64,000 nt of DNA from Candidatus Phocaeicola faecipullorum (GCA_018884025.1 JAHLFB010000123.1:1-64000), one strand, 5' to 3'; shown: positions 25,661 through 33,622, numbered from the stretch's first letter. Numbers and translations: made by a program. Notes: a model not told the origin generated them from the sequence alone.

Positions 25661-26923
25661 TCAACTTTTCTTCAGATACTCAAACCCTATGCGGCAGTAC
25701 AGGCATTTCTTTGGGTCGCAATATTTTTTTTTCAGTTGTATCAGAGCCTGACTGTCGCCTGCATGTGCTGCTTCCAGTCCGCATTCTCTCCACATTCGTG
25801 TGATGAAATTGTTTTCCGGTTTAAGTGTTTCCAGCATCTCAGACGCACGTACAGTAAGACGGTTTATTCCTCTGTATTTTCCGTATGCATATAGAAATGG
25901 TATCACTGTATTGATAATCAGCAGATTTATGGATGAGACACTGAGATTTTTTTTTACTGGTGTTGAGATTTCACCGAAGGTGTAATGTGTAATCCAGTAT
26001 TCCGAGGTATCTGTTTCAAGCATAGGTTTCAATTGCTCTATTGTTTCTGCTTCAAGTATTTTAGAAAGCAGACCTTGTGATGTGTGATACAGTTTTGCAA
26101 GTTGGGCAATTCTTACGTGAGGGAAATTACCCGGACGCATTCTCAATAGTTTCCAGCGGCAATTTTCTGATGTAGTAAAACCAAACTTATGTTTCAGATA
26201 AGTATATTCTTTTAACAGTTTATCGGTGTAATCATCATATACGGAATCAAGTAATCCGGATTGTCCGAAAAAGATAGCTTCTACCTGGAACAAGTTATCA
26301 CGGTGCTTGTCAACAGCCCTTAGTGGTATAGTTTGTGCCCATAATTCAAAAGCATCGCTGTTTGTGCCGAAACCAAAATTACGTGCAAGGGTTATAAAAA
26401 ATACATCTTCCCAATTATTGTTATATTTATCCATCAATTTTGAGATACGTTTTGTCTTTTCTTCAAAACGTTCTATCTGAAGTGTGTTGAGCCAACTATG
26501 CATCAGTATTTTGGGTAAGGACGGAATGATTTTGTAGCATGCGGGATAATGGGCTGTCCTAATCAGTTCATTATATCCTTCAAGCAGATATGCCGGATAG
26601 TGAAGTTCCATTTGAGGAATCTTTTCACCATTTGAACGGCATGGCTCGTAATCTATCTCTGACGCTATGTGTAGGATTACATTGTCATAATCAGTGTTCC
26701 CTACGTGATGGTGTGTTTTCCAGTCTGATGCTTTGGTATGTATTTCTATATTTCCAACCCATAAAACGCCGTTTATTTTTATTTTTGCGTTGAAGAAGTC
26801 CGGACCGGAATCAGTGTTCCATAATCCTGTGTCTATAACTTCCAGTTCCATCCCGTCAGTAGTGCGTAAAGGCTTAAGAGGGAAAAGTTTGTGTTTCCAT
26901 ACGTAATGTAATAGTTGTTCCAT
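25661..26923 (-). CDS. DUF2851 family protein
   Basis: The protein has 420 residues, cytoplasmic, with no signal peptide. It matches the Bacteroidetes DUF2851 pattern: LHYVWKHKLFPLKPLRTTDG at the start, VIDTGLWNTDSGPDFFNAKIKINGVLWVGNIEIH, then NVILHIA. The early D-x-G-P-D-F-x-N-A-x-I and G-x-I-E-x-H-x-x-S-D-W segments recall PD-(D/E)xK nuclease cores (Asp, then Glu-x-His), but I cannot confirm this. A C-terminal Cys cluster CDPKKCLYCRIG looks able to bind metal. The function is unknown. Confidence 0.8.
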   Translation of the reverse strand: MEQLLHYVWKHKLFPLKPLRTTDGMELEVIDTGLWNTDSGPDFFNAKIKINGVLWVGNIEIHTKASDWKTHHHVGNTDYDNVILHIASEIDYEPCRSNGEKIPQMELHYPAYLLEGYNELIRTAHYPACYKIIPSLPKILMHSWLNTLQIERFEEKTKRISKLMDKYNNNWEDVFFITLARNFGFGTNSDAFELWAQTIPLRAVDKHRDNLFQVEAIFFGQSGLLDSVYDDYTDKLLKEYTYLKHKFGFTTSENCRWKLLRMRPGNFPHVRIAQLAKLYHTSQGLLSKILEAETIEQLKPMLETDTSEYWITHYTFGEISTPVKKNLSVSSINLLIINTVIPFLYAYGKYRGINRLTVRASEMLETLKPENNFITRMWRECGLEAAHAGDSQALIQLKKKYCDPKKCLYCRIGFEYLKKS

Positions 26924-26974
26924 GCTAACTAGTGTAAATATTGCCTAAATGTAATGATTTATAATGAAAAGCAT

Positions 26975-26982
26975 TATCTTTG
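26975..26982 (+). promoter_or_regulatory. -7 box for dapB operon
   Basis: TATCTTTG matches TAnnTTTG. The start site would fall near 26989, so R1 copy E would form nearly the entire dapB leader. No good -33 TTG is visible. Confidence 0.5.
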
Positions 26983-26995
26983 TGGCTAAAATAAT

Positions 26996-27093
26996 TTTAG
27001 TTCTTGAGTTTTTTAGTTCTTAAGTTGGTTGATGTTTACATAAACAAACTTATAAACTCAAAAACTTATAAACTTAAAAACTTATAAACTCAT
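26996..27093 (+). repeat. R1 hairpin repeat, copy E
   Basis: The left arm (TTTTAGTTCTTGAGTTTTTT, AGTTCTTAAGTTGG), a tip TTGATGTTTACATAAAC, and a long right arm of six 8-base units (AACTTATA, AACTCAAA, AACTTATA, AACTTAAA, AACTTATA, AACTCATA) end 4 bases before the dapB start codon. The right arm is longer than the left, so part stays unpaired next to the start codon. Confidence 0.8.
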
Positions 27094-27097
27094 AAAT

Positions 27098-27853
27098 ATG
27101 AAGATAGCATTAATTGGATATGGAAAAATGGGCAAAGAGATAGAAAAGATTGCCATTTCACGCGGACATGAGATAGTCAGCATCATTGATATAAATAATC
27201 GTCAGGATTTTGAGTCGGAAGCGTTTCGCTCGGCAGATGTGGCGATAGAGTTTACTGCTCCGTCGGTTGCTTACGACAATTGTATGGCGGCTTTCAGAAA
27301 TGGTGTAAAAGTTGTTTCCGGTAGTACAGGATGGATGGGTGAACATGCTGATGAAATGCGTCGCATGTGTTCAGAAGGGGGGGCTACATTGTTCTGGTCG
27401 TCTAATTTTAGTCTTGGAGTTGCTATATTCTCTGCCGTTAACAAATATTTGGCACGTATCATGAATAATTTCCCTGGTTACGATGTATCTATGGTTGAGA
27501 CACATCATATCCATAAGTTGGATGCCCCTAGCGGCACAGCGATAACATTGGCTGAAGGTATTCTGGAAAATCTGGACCGTAAGGACAAATGGGTGATGGG
27601 AACACTGACTGCACCGGACGGGACAGTTACAGGTACGACTGAGTGTGCTGCAAATGAATTGCCGGTAAGCGCGATACGTCGTGACGAAGTTCCGGGAATA
27701 CATACTATAAAATATGAATCTGATGCGGACTCAATTATAATAACCCATGATGCCAAGAACCGTAAGGGATTCGCTCTTGGAGCTGTACTGGCAGCTGAAT
27801 ATACAGCTAAGCATACAGGATTTCTGAGTATGAATGACTTGTTTAATTTTTAA
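27098..27853 (+). CDS. dapB: 4-hydroxy-tetrahydrodipicolinate reductase
   Basis: The protein has 251 residues. The NAD(P)-binding motif is IGYGKMGKEIEK, followed by DVAIEFTAPSVAYDN and VSGSTGW. The substrate domain shows ETHHIHKLDAPSGTAI with the catalytic His-His pair and Lys. It catalyses the second committed step of diaminopimelate and lysine synthesis. It heads a run with lepB, a lepB paralogue and wbqC, an order I know from Bacteroides genomes. Confidence 0.95.
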   Translation: MKIALIGYGKMGKEIEKIAISRGHEIVSIIDINNRQDFESEAFRSADVAIEFTAPSVAYDNCMAAFRNGVKVVSGSTGWMGEHADEMRRMCSEGGATLFWSSNFSLGVAIFSAVNKYLARIMNNFPGYDVSMVETHHIHKLDAPSGTAITLAEGILENLDRKDKWVMGTLTAPDGTVTGTTECAANELPVSAIRRDEVPGIHTIKYESDADSIIITHDAKNRKGFALGAVLAAEYTAKHTGFLSMNDLFNF

Positions 27854-27910
27854 TTTGTTACGCTGACTTTCAGCTTTTAATTCTTAATTTTTAATTCTTA
27901 ATTCTCAAAT

Positions 27911-29335
27911 ATGATACAGGCTTCACGCAAACAATGGATAAAGTTTGCCATAGCCATGATACTTTATCTGGCATTTATCATATGGTTGAAAAGTTGGCTT
28001 GGTATAGTTGCCATACCATTCATTTTCGATGTTTACATTACCAAGAAAATACCATGGACATGGTGGAAAAAATCTAAGAACCCGGTTGTCGTCACTGTTA
28101 TGAGCTGGGTTGATGCCATAGTGTTCGCACTGGTGGCTGTATATTTCGTTAATCTGTATTTCTTCCAGAATTACGTAATACCTTCGTCTTCGCTAGAAAA
28201 GTCGTTACTCGTTGGCGACTATCTGTTTGTAAGCAAGATGAGCTATGGAGCAAGAATTCCGCAAACCCCATTGCATATGCCGCTCACACAGCATACACTT
28301 CCTGTGTTCAATTGCAAGTCGTATCTGGAGTGGCCTAAATGGGATTATAAGCGTGTGGAAGCTCTTGGTCACGTACAACTTAATGACATCGTAGTATTTA
28401 ACTTCCCTGCCGGGGATACTGTGGCTACAGCCATGCCGGCAGAGGATATCTACCGTATAAGCTATCAGGCTGGTAAGGAACTTTCCAAACCTGTTGATAT
28501 GTCAACGCTCACTCCTTTGCAGCAGCGCGATGTATATGACTATTATTATGCGGTAGGTCGCAGATATATTGATGAAAACAAGTCTATGTTCGGCGAAGTG
28601 GTAAGCCGTCCTGTTGACAGACGTGAGAATTATGTTAAGCGTTGTGTGGGACTTCCGGGACAGACTCTTGAAATCAAGAACAAGATTGTATATCTTGACG
28701 GAAAGGCAAACAAGGAGCCGGATAATGTGCAGTACAGATATTTCGTACAGACTACCCGTCAGCTTCCTGACGAACTGTGCAAGGAATTAGGCATAAGCAA
28801 TGAAGACCTTATGGCATACTATCCGCAGGAATCTGTATATAACATTCCGCTTACGGAAAAAGCCAAGGCTGCCTTGCTGGCACGCAAAGACCTGGTAAAA
28901 TCAATTACAGACGTTCCGGGTGATGATGCCGGAGGCTTGTATCCTGTAAATAAACTTACAGGTTGGACTACGGACAATTATGGTCCCATATGGATACCGA
29001 AAAAAGGTGAGACTATAGAACTGACAATAGACAATTTGCCTATTTATGAACGTCCGATACATGTGTATGAAGGAAATCAGCTTGATGTGAAGGATGGTAA
29101 AATCTATATCAACGGTGAAGAAACAAACAAATATACCTTCCGTATGGACTATTACTGGATGATGGGTGACAATCGTCATAACTCAGCCGACTCACGTTTC
29201 TGGGGATTTGTTCCAGAAGACCATATTGTGGGTAAACCTATTTTCATATGGCTGTCGCTTGACAAAGACAGAGGTTGGTTTGACGGTAAAATCCGTTGGA
29301 ACAGATTGTTTAAATTCGTAGATAATATAAAATAA
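27911..29335 (+). CDS. lepB: Signal peptidase I
   Basis: The protein has 474 residues, long for the family. It has N-terminal membrane segments (about 10-45 and 65-85), followed by box B IPSSSLEKSLLVGDY, in which Ser94 is the expected nucleophile. Box D is VKRCVGLPG, with Lys243 as general base. Box E is MGDNRHNSADSRFWGFVP. It cuts signal peptides from exported proteins on the outer side of the inner membrane. A large insertion between boxes B and D and between D and E is usual for Bacteroidetes. The next gene is a degenerate paralogue. Confidence 0.93.
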   Translation: MIQASRKQWIKFAIAMILYLAFIIWLKSWLGIVAIPFIFDVYITKKIPWTWWKKSKNPVVVTVMSWVDAIVFALVAVYFVNLYFFQNYVIPSSSLEKSLLVGDYLFVSKMSYGARIPQTPLHMPLTQHTLPVFNCKSYLEWPKWDYKRVEALGHVQLNDIVVFNFPAGDTVATAMPAEDIYRISYQAGKELSKPVDMSTLTPLQQRDVYDYYYAVGRRYIDENKSMFGEVVSRPVDRRENYVKRCVGLPGQTLEIKNKIVYLDGKANKEPDNVQYRYFVQTTRQLPDELCKELGISNEDLMAYYPQESVYNIPLTEKAKAALLARKDLVKSITDVPGDDAGGLYPVNKLTGWTTDNYGPIWIPKKGETIELTIDNLPIYERPIHVYEGNQLDVKDGKIYINGEETNKYTFRMDYYWMMGDNRHNSADSRFWGFVPEDHIVGKPIFIWLSLDKDRGWFDGKIRWNRLFKFVDNIK

Positions 29336-29339
29336 TAGG

Positions 29340-29447
29340 AACAAGGTTTCAGTTACAAGTTGACAAGGCTTTACCCCCGAATGACGACCATAGGTCAGCG
29401 AAGCTAAACCTTGTCAACTTGTTAACTTGTCATCTTGTTAACTAATT
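29340..29447 (+). repeat. R2 hairpin repeat, copy 3
   Basis: The left arm CAGTTACAAGTTGACAAGG and right arm CCTTGTCAACTTGTTAACTT are complementary over CAAGTTGACAAGG, with a loop of about 50 bases holding GAATGACGACCATAGGTC. The right arm is a run of 8-base units (CAACTTGT, TAACTTGT, CATCTTGT, TAACTAAT). It fills the space between the two signal peptidase genes. Confidence 0.8.
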
Positions 29448-29451
29448 AATA

Positions 29452-30360
29452 ATGAAACCCTTGCTGACATATATCAGAGTTATAGCCATAGCCGTATTGG
29501 CTGTGATTATTGTCAGAACCCTGTTTGTTACATCATGTTTTATACCTTCTTCAGGCATGGAGAACACACTTTACCGAGGAGAGGGAGTCCTGGTGGGCAA
29601 ATGGAGTTACGGCTGGCGTGTGCCTTTCCAGTCAGTTTTCGGGTATAAAAGGTTGCTCCCAGACGATGTCAAGCGGGGTGACATAGTCGTTTTTAACAAT
29701 CCTATGCCGGCTGATACATCTAGGGCTGTTGATGGAAGAGAACTTTATATTAGCAGGTGCATAGGTGTTCCAGGAGATACCCTTATGTTGAATAGCCAGT
29801 TGATAGCTGAAGGTTCTGATGTGTTTAGTCCTGATACTAAGGCGTTATATTCATATCCGGCCGAAGCCGAAGAAAGTGTATGTGATGTGTTAAATTCTTT
29901 AGGAATTAAGGGCAATCAGCTGGCAGGCTATACGCAGGAGGGGAATTATATCAGGAGTTTCAGTTATTATGAGCATTATCTTGTCACTCAAAGACTGAAC
30001 GGGAAAGTGGAGCTTTTACCTTTATATCCTGAGAAAAGCCGCAAATCGTATCCTTTCGTAGTACCGGGTAAGGGAGTGCCGGTAAAAATATATCCATGGA
30101 ATGCCGCGCTGATAAGCAATATGATAACATTACATGAGAAAAGGAAGTCTTATCTACAGGGAGATACTGTTTATGTTGATGGAAAACCACAAAAAGAATA
30201 TACATTCTCGCAGGACTTCTATTGGATGGCTTCCAATGACCCGGTAAATATAAGTGACTCACGTCTGTTCGGCTTTGTTCCAGAAAACCATATCATCGGT
30301 AAGGCTTTAAGAATATGGTATCCTGCACGAAAAGGCAGGTTCATGCAAAAAATTCAGTAA
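29452..30360 (+). CDS. Signal peptidase I-like protein lacking the Ser-Lys dyad
   Basis: The protein has 302 residues with one N-terminal membrane segment (about 8-30). The S26 fold is clear: FIPSSGMENTLYRGEGVLVGKWSYGWRVPF (positions about 30-60) is box B, RGDIVVFNNP box C, YISRCIGVPGD box D and SDSRLFGFVPENHIIGK box E. The residue just before Met36, the catalytic Ser in active enzymes, is Gly35, and the Lys of box D is Ser101. Box E has lost the GDN start (it reads ASNDPVNISDSR). It is therefore probably an inactive paralogue of LepB, perhaps a partner or regulator. It lies between lepB and wbqC. Confidence 0.85.
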   Translation: MKPLLTYIRVIAIAVLAVIIVRTLFVTSCFIPSSGMENTLYRGEGVLVGKWSYGWRVPFQSVFGYKRLLPDDVKRGDIVVFNNPMPADTSRAVDGRELYISRCIGVPGDTLMLNSQLIAEGSDVFSPDTKALYSYPAEAEESVCDVLNSLGIKGNQLAGYTQEGNYIRSFSYYEHYLVTQRLNGKVELLPLYPEKSRKSYPFVVPGKGVPVKIYPWNAALISNMITLHEKRKSYLQGDTVYVDGKPQKEYTFSQDFYWMASNDPVNISDSRLFGFVPENHIIGKALRIWYPARKGRFMQKIQ

Positions 30361-30369
30361 ATTCAAATA

Positions 30370-31011
30370 ATGGAAAAAACAGATATTATCTTAGGTTCGG
30401 CTTATTTGCCTCCTGTCTCATATTTTGTGGCGTTGTATTCTTGCAGAAAAGCTTATATAGAAAGGTATGACCATTATATGAAGCAGACGTACAGAAACAG
30501 ATGTGTCATCGCTTCGGCAGACGGACCTTTGTCTCTCACCATACCGGTAGAAAAAACATCGGAAGGCAAGTGTGCCATGAAGGATGTCAGGATTTCCGAG
30601 CATGGCAATTGGCGTCATGTACATCGCAATGCTTTTGTAGCGGCATATAAGCAAAGTCCATTTTTCGATTATTATGCTGATGAGTTCAATTCCTTTTTTG
30701 ACAGGAAATATGACTTCCTTTACGATTTCAATATGGAATTGATACAATGGTTGTGTAATCAGATAGATATGCAGCCAGAACTGATACCTACACCTGAATA
30801 TATGGAAGCAAGTGAATATGTTATTGATTTGCGTGAGGTTATACATCCAAAGAAATCTGCCGGAGAAATGACTTCATTTTGCCATCTTGTGCCATATTAT
30901 CAGGTATTCGATTCCCGTCACGGGTTCCAGCCGGACTTGAGTATCGTTGACTTACTTTTCAATATGGGACCGGAAAGCTTGTTGGTGTTGAGGAATAGTG
31001 TGAAGCTATAA
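30370..31011 (+). CDS. WbqC family protein
   Basis: The protein has 213 residues, cytoplasmic. It shows the WbqC-like start LGSAYLPPVSYFVALYSCRKAYIERYDHYMKQTYRNRC (residues about 8-45), then LTIPVEK and NWRHVHRNAFVAAYKQSPFFDYYADEF. In other bacteria WbqC-like proteins are linked to surface polysaccharide genes, but the reaction is not known. It is 9 bases after the signal peptidase paralogue and probably in its operon. Confidence 0.85.
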   Translation: MEKTDIILGSAYLPPVSYFVALYSCRKAYIERYDHYMKQTYRNRCVIASADGPLSLTIPVEKTSEGKCAMKDVRISEHGNWRHVHRNAFVAAYKQSPFFDYYADEFNSFFDRKYDFLYDFNMELIQWLCNQIDMQPELIPTPEYMEASEYVIDLREVIHPKKSAGEMTSFCHLVPYYQVFDSRHGFQPDLSIVDLLFNMGPESLLVLRNSVKL

Positions 31012-31077
31012 AGCTGTTTTACAGCAGTATATCCAACAAAAGGCTCTTCCTGTTATCATTAATTGTATGATTTTCAT

Positions 31078-31085
31078 TACATTTG
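31078..31085 (+). promoter_or_regulatory. -7 box for the HU-like gene
   Basis: TACATTTG matches TAnnTTTG. Transcription would start near 31092, placing the palindrome array at 31141-31220 inside the leader of the HU-like gene at 31272. Confidence 0.45.
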
Positions 31086-31140
31086 TGAATAACCCTTATG
31101 CTTTAAGACTTGCTGTCAAATGTATAGGAGTTTTCTTCTG

Positions 31141-31220
31141 CCGACAGCTGTCGGTCGAATAGCCGACACGTGTCGGCAAATCTGCTGACACGTGTCAGTA
31201 GCACTGCTGACAGCTGTCAG
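31141..31220 (+). repeat. Four 14-base palindromes at exact 22-base spacing
   Basis: CCGACAGCTGTCGG, CCGACACGTGTCGG, CTGACACGTGTCAG and CTGACAGCTGTCAG start at 31141, 31163, 31185 and 31207. All four are perfect 14-base palindromes and the 8-base gaps between them differ in sequence. Two flanks (CC/GG versus CT/AG) and two centres (AGCT, ACGT) are combined in all four ways. It is directly upstream of a gene for an HU-like DNA-binding protein. Confidence 0.95.
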
Positions 31221-31271
31221 CAGAGGAATGCGAATGGACGTATTAAATCATACAATTAAAAATAATAGGCT

Positions 31272-31889
31272 ATGGATACAATCGAATATGACTTCTACGA
31301 GAATCCGGAAAAGAGTTCCGAGTTTCAAAAATCAAAATATCACATTAGAATCTGTAACAGGCAGACTGTCGATACGGATGGGATAGTGAAGAATATCAGC
31401 AGAAAGTGTACACTCACACCGACGGATATACATGCGGTGATTGTAGCCTTTCAGGATGAAATAGCTTTCCAGCTGCGTCAGGGCAAGATTGTACGCCTTG
31501 ACGGACTGTGTCAGTTCGATATAAGTCTTGCTCCATCATCAGGAGTGTGTACAGGTCGGGAAACCGGCCCTGATATTGTCCTTAAATCTGTGAATATCAA
31601 TCCTGACAAGAAGCTGACAGATACGGTACGCAATAATCTTTGCAGGAGAGTGAAGTCGATAGGTAAACATTCGGATGCTATATCAGAACAGGATATCATA
31701 ATCAGAATGACAGAATATTTCGAGACTCATAGGACAATCACTCGCATCCAATTGCAGGATATCTGTTCCATAACGCGGTATATGGCAAACCTTTACATCA
31801 ACCGCTTCCTGAGTGAGGGCATGCTGGAGAATATCGGATATAAGAACCATCCGGTGTATGTGGCTGTGCCGGGGAATTTCGGGGTATAG
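31272..31889 (+). CDS. HU-like DNA-binding protein with C-terminal winged-helix-like region
   Basis: The protein has 205 residues. Residues 1-125 resemble the Bacteroidetes HU-like domain (IRICNRQTVDTDGIVKNISRK, LTPTDIHAVIVAFQDEIAFQLRQGKIVRLDGLCQFDIS, then SVNINPDKKL). Unlike plain HU it has a C-terminal extension (about 140-205) with helix-turn-helix character (RTITRIQLQDICSITRYMANLYINRFLSEGMLENIG). It probably binds DNA in a structure- or site-specific way. The palindrome array just upstream is an obvious candidate target, but that is inference. Confidence 0.75.
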   Translation: MDTIEYDFYENPEKSSEFQKSKYHIRICNRQTVDTDGIVKNISRKCTLTPTDIHAVIVAFQDEIAFQLRQGKIVRLDGLCQFDISLAPSSGVCTGRETGPDIVLKSVNINPDKKLTDTVRNNLCRRVKSIGKHSDAISEQDIIIRMTEYFETHRTITRIQLQDICSITRYMANLYINRFLSEGMLENIGYKNHPVYVAVPGNFGV

Positions 31890-31905
31890 TTTATTGTGGT
31901 GAGGC

Positions 31906-33105
31906 TTAGTACAAAAATCCCATCATCCATAAAGGAATTTTATTGCCATGTGGGGTCTCTATGTCATCCGCAAGAACGTAAGAATCAGGAATGTCTGTAA
32001 TCTGGGAGTAGGATTTGTTTTCTCCTCCCACCTCAAACGTCCATTTTCCGTCAATTCTGAAATCTCCTTGTGCTTTTCCATATTCTATTGTGTGGGCATG
32101 ACTTAACTGATTTACTGTGAAACATTCTCTGACAGTTCCAATCTTTACAGGTACTGTTGCGAGAGCGTAAAGCAGATTTGGTGAGTCAAGAAATATCTTG
32201 TCCGGTTTTTGCATTTTCTTTACAGAAGTAATGTCACTGTATAACAGGTTTATGATTTTTGCATCGTTAAGATGGTTCAAGTAATCAAGTACGGTGTTTC
32301 TTTGCAAACCGGTAACAGATGACAATTTCGATATGTCAACTTCGTAAGGCACATTTTGAGCTAACACATTAAGTAATGCCTTTATTTTTCTGGTATTAGC
32401 CGTATTTATGTTTCTAAGTTGCGGGAGTTCTACGTCTATTACATAATTTATAGTTTGTTCTATTAAAGTATAGTAGTCAATTGGATTAGTCAGATAGAAT
32501 GGATAATAGCCATATTTCAAGTATTCATGGAAATATTGAATAGGGCGGCATTTGCTGTTTACTTCTATGGCAAGGGACATAGGGTTTTGCAATATATTTT
32601 CCAACGTGTAAACAGGAATGTCTATATTTTTGTAAAATTGTAGAAACTCTCTGAACGATAATCCAGGCATGTCGTAACTACGACACCGGCGAGACAAATC
32701 AGCATCTCCATTTAGAAGACTTAGCATGGAAGAACCGCTCAAAACTATCTTCATGTCCGGATAGATTTCAGTAATTTCTTTTATTTCTCTGCTCCAGTTT
32801 TCATATTTATGGACTTCATCCAAAGCTAAAAACTTACCTCCACGTTTATAAAATTTCTCGGCTGTTTCTATTATTGTATGTTGGCTGAAATATACCCAAT
32901 CCAAAGAACAGTATAACGCTTCTTCGCTACCGGGCACAAAGTGCTGTTTAATGTATTGTCGCAGTAGGGTAGATTTGCCCACTCCTCTGGCTCCTCTTAT
33001 GCATAGCATCGGAGCAGACCAGTTGATTTGTTGCATGAAGCTTCTGGTGATATTCATGCTTGTAGCGCGTAACATTGCGTTTTGTTTTTCAAAAAGTGTA
33101 TCCAT
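31906..33105 (-). CDS. AAA-type ATPase with DUF4143-like C-terminal domain
   Basis: The protein has 399 residues. Walker A is IRGARGVGKSTLLRQYI (about 36-52), Walker B FLALDEVHKYENW, and sensor VLSGSSMLSL. The middle GLSFREFLQFY and the C-terminal domain, ending with EVGGENKSYSQITDIPDSYVLADD, match the archaeal-type STAND-like ATPases with DUF4143. These are common, often laterally moved genes of unknown function. Two near-perfect 18-base palindromes overlap its promoter. Confidence 0.85.
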   Translation of the reverse strand: MDTLFEKQNAMLRATSMNITRSFMQQINWSAPMLCIRGARGVGKSTLLRQYIKQHFVPGSEEALYCSLDWVYFSQHTIIETAEKFYKRGGKFLALDEVHKYENWSREIKEITEIYPDMKIVLSGSSMLSLLNGDADLSRRCRSYDMPGLSFREFLQFYKNIDIPVYTLENILQNPMSLAIEVNSKCRPIQYFHEYLKYGYYPFYLTNPIDYYTLIEQTINYVIDVELPQLRNINTANTRKIKALLNVLAQNVPYEVDISKLSSVTGLQRNTVLDYLNHLNDAKIINLLYSDITSVKKMQKPDKIFLDSPNLLYALATVPVKIGTVRECFTVNQLSHAHTIEYGKAQGDFRIDGKWTFEVGGENKSYSQITDIPDSYVLADDIETPHGNKIPLWMMGFLY

Positions 33106-33127
33106 GACTATGATTATTAATATATAT

Positions 33128-33184
33128 TGCTTTTTACGGAAAGCAATTTTAGTGAGAAAATGCTTTTTGCAGAAAGCAAATGTA
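33128..33184 (-). promoter_or_regulatory. Promoter of the AAA ATPase gene with two palindromic operator-like sites
   Basis: TACATTTG on the minus strand at 33177-33184 is a -7 box. TGCTTTTTACGGAAAGCA (33128-33145) and TGCTTTTTGCAGAAAGCA (33161-33178) are near-palindromes 33 bases apart, three helical turns. The second touches the -7 box. A third, related site CGCTTTCCGCAGAAAG lies at 33261-33276. Binding here would block transcription, so repression is likely. Confidence 0.55.
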
Positions 33185-33310
33185 GGGATTTTTTGTTTAA
33201 TATAAAAAGCATTTCTACTATAATTTTAGATTTCTATTAAAAAATATATTGGAATAAAACGCTTTCCGCAGAAAGTATTTCCGCCCAAATATGTAAAAAA
33301 CACTAACACT

Positions 33311-33342
33311 TTTCATTATAAAGGAATATAATGTTACTTTTG
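33311..33342 (+). promoter_or_regulatory. Promoter upstream of the rhomboid genes
   Basis: TTTC at 33311-33314 and TACTTTTG at 33335-33342 are 20 bases apart, close to the consensus. If used, it gives a leader of about 270 bases containing two periodic arrays before the first rhomboid start codon. No gene is seen in the rest of 33106-33622. Confidence 0.5.
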
Positions 33343-33403
33343 CAAGTAATTTTCATGCAGATGGTAATAAATCTGTTTTGAGCTTCTCATTAATTAAAAT
33401 AGC

Positions 33404-33444
33404 GTTTAAACGGTGTTTAAATGATGTTTAAACGGTATTTAAAT
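33404..33444 (+). repeat. Palindrome array, four units at 11-base spacing (GTTTAAAC)
   Basis: GTTTAAAC, GTTTAAAT, GTTTAAAC and ATTTAAAT start at 33404, 33415, 33426 and 33437. It uses the same core word as the array at 7751 but different spacers (GGT, GAT). Confidence 0.9.
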
Positions 33445-33482
33445 ACTGATGAAGCATATTGCGTTTTTCATTGAGCGCTGAC

Positions 33483-33571
33483 TGAACGTTAACTGAACAT
33501 CTGATGAACGCCAACTGAACATGTTCATATATCGTTCATTTAATCTTCACTTGCCGTTCATTAGCCGTTCA
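33483..33571 (+). repeat. Dyad array of nine TGAAC/GTTCA half-sites at 11-base spacing
   Basis: TGAAC starts at 33483, 33494, 33505 and 33516. GTTCA (CTTCA once) starts at 33523, 33534, 33545, 33556 and 33567. The centre is the perfect palindrome TGAACATGTTCA at 33516-33527, and the half-sites mirror around it exactly. It lies 51 bases before the first rhomboid start codon. Confidence 0.95.
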
Positions 33572-33622
33572 TCGGAAAAACAGAAAGTTTAATTTGTAAT
33601 ATACTAATAAAAGGTTTAGAGT

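Noticed and set aside
31141..31220. CRISPR-like array
   Set aside because: Units of 14 bases with 8-base gaps are far shorter than CRISPR repeats and spacers, the units vary, and no cas gene is in the window.
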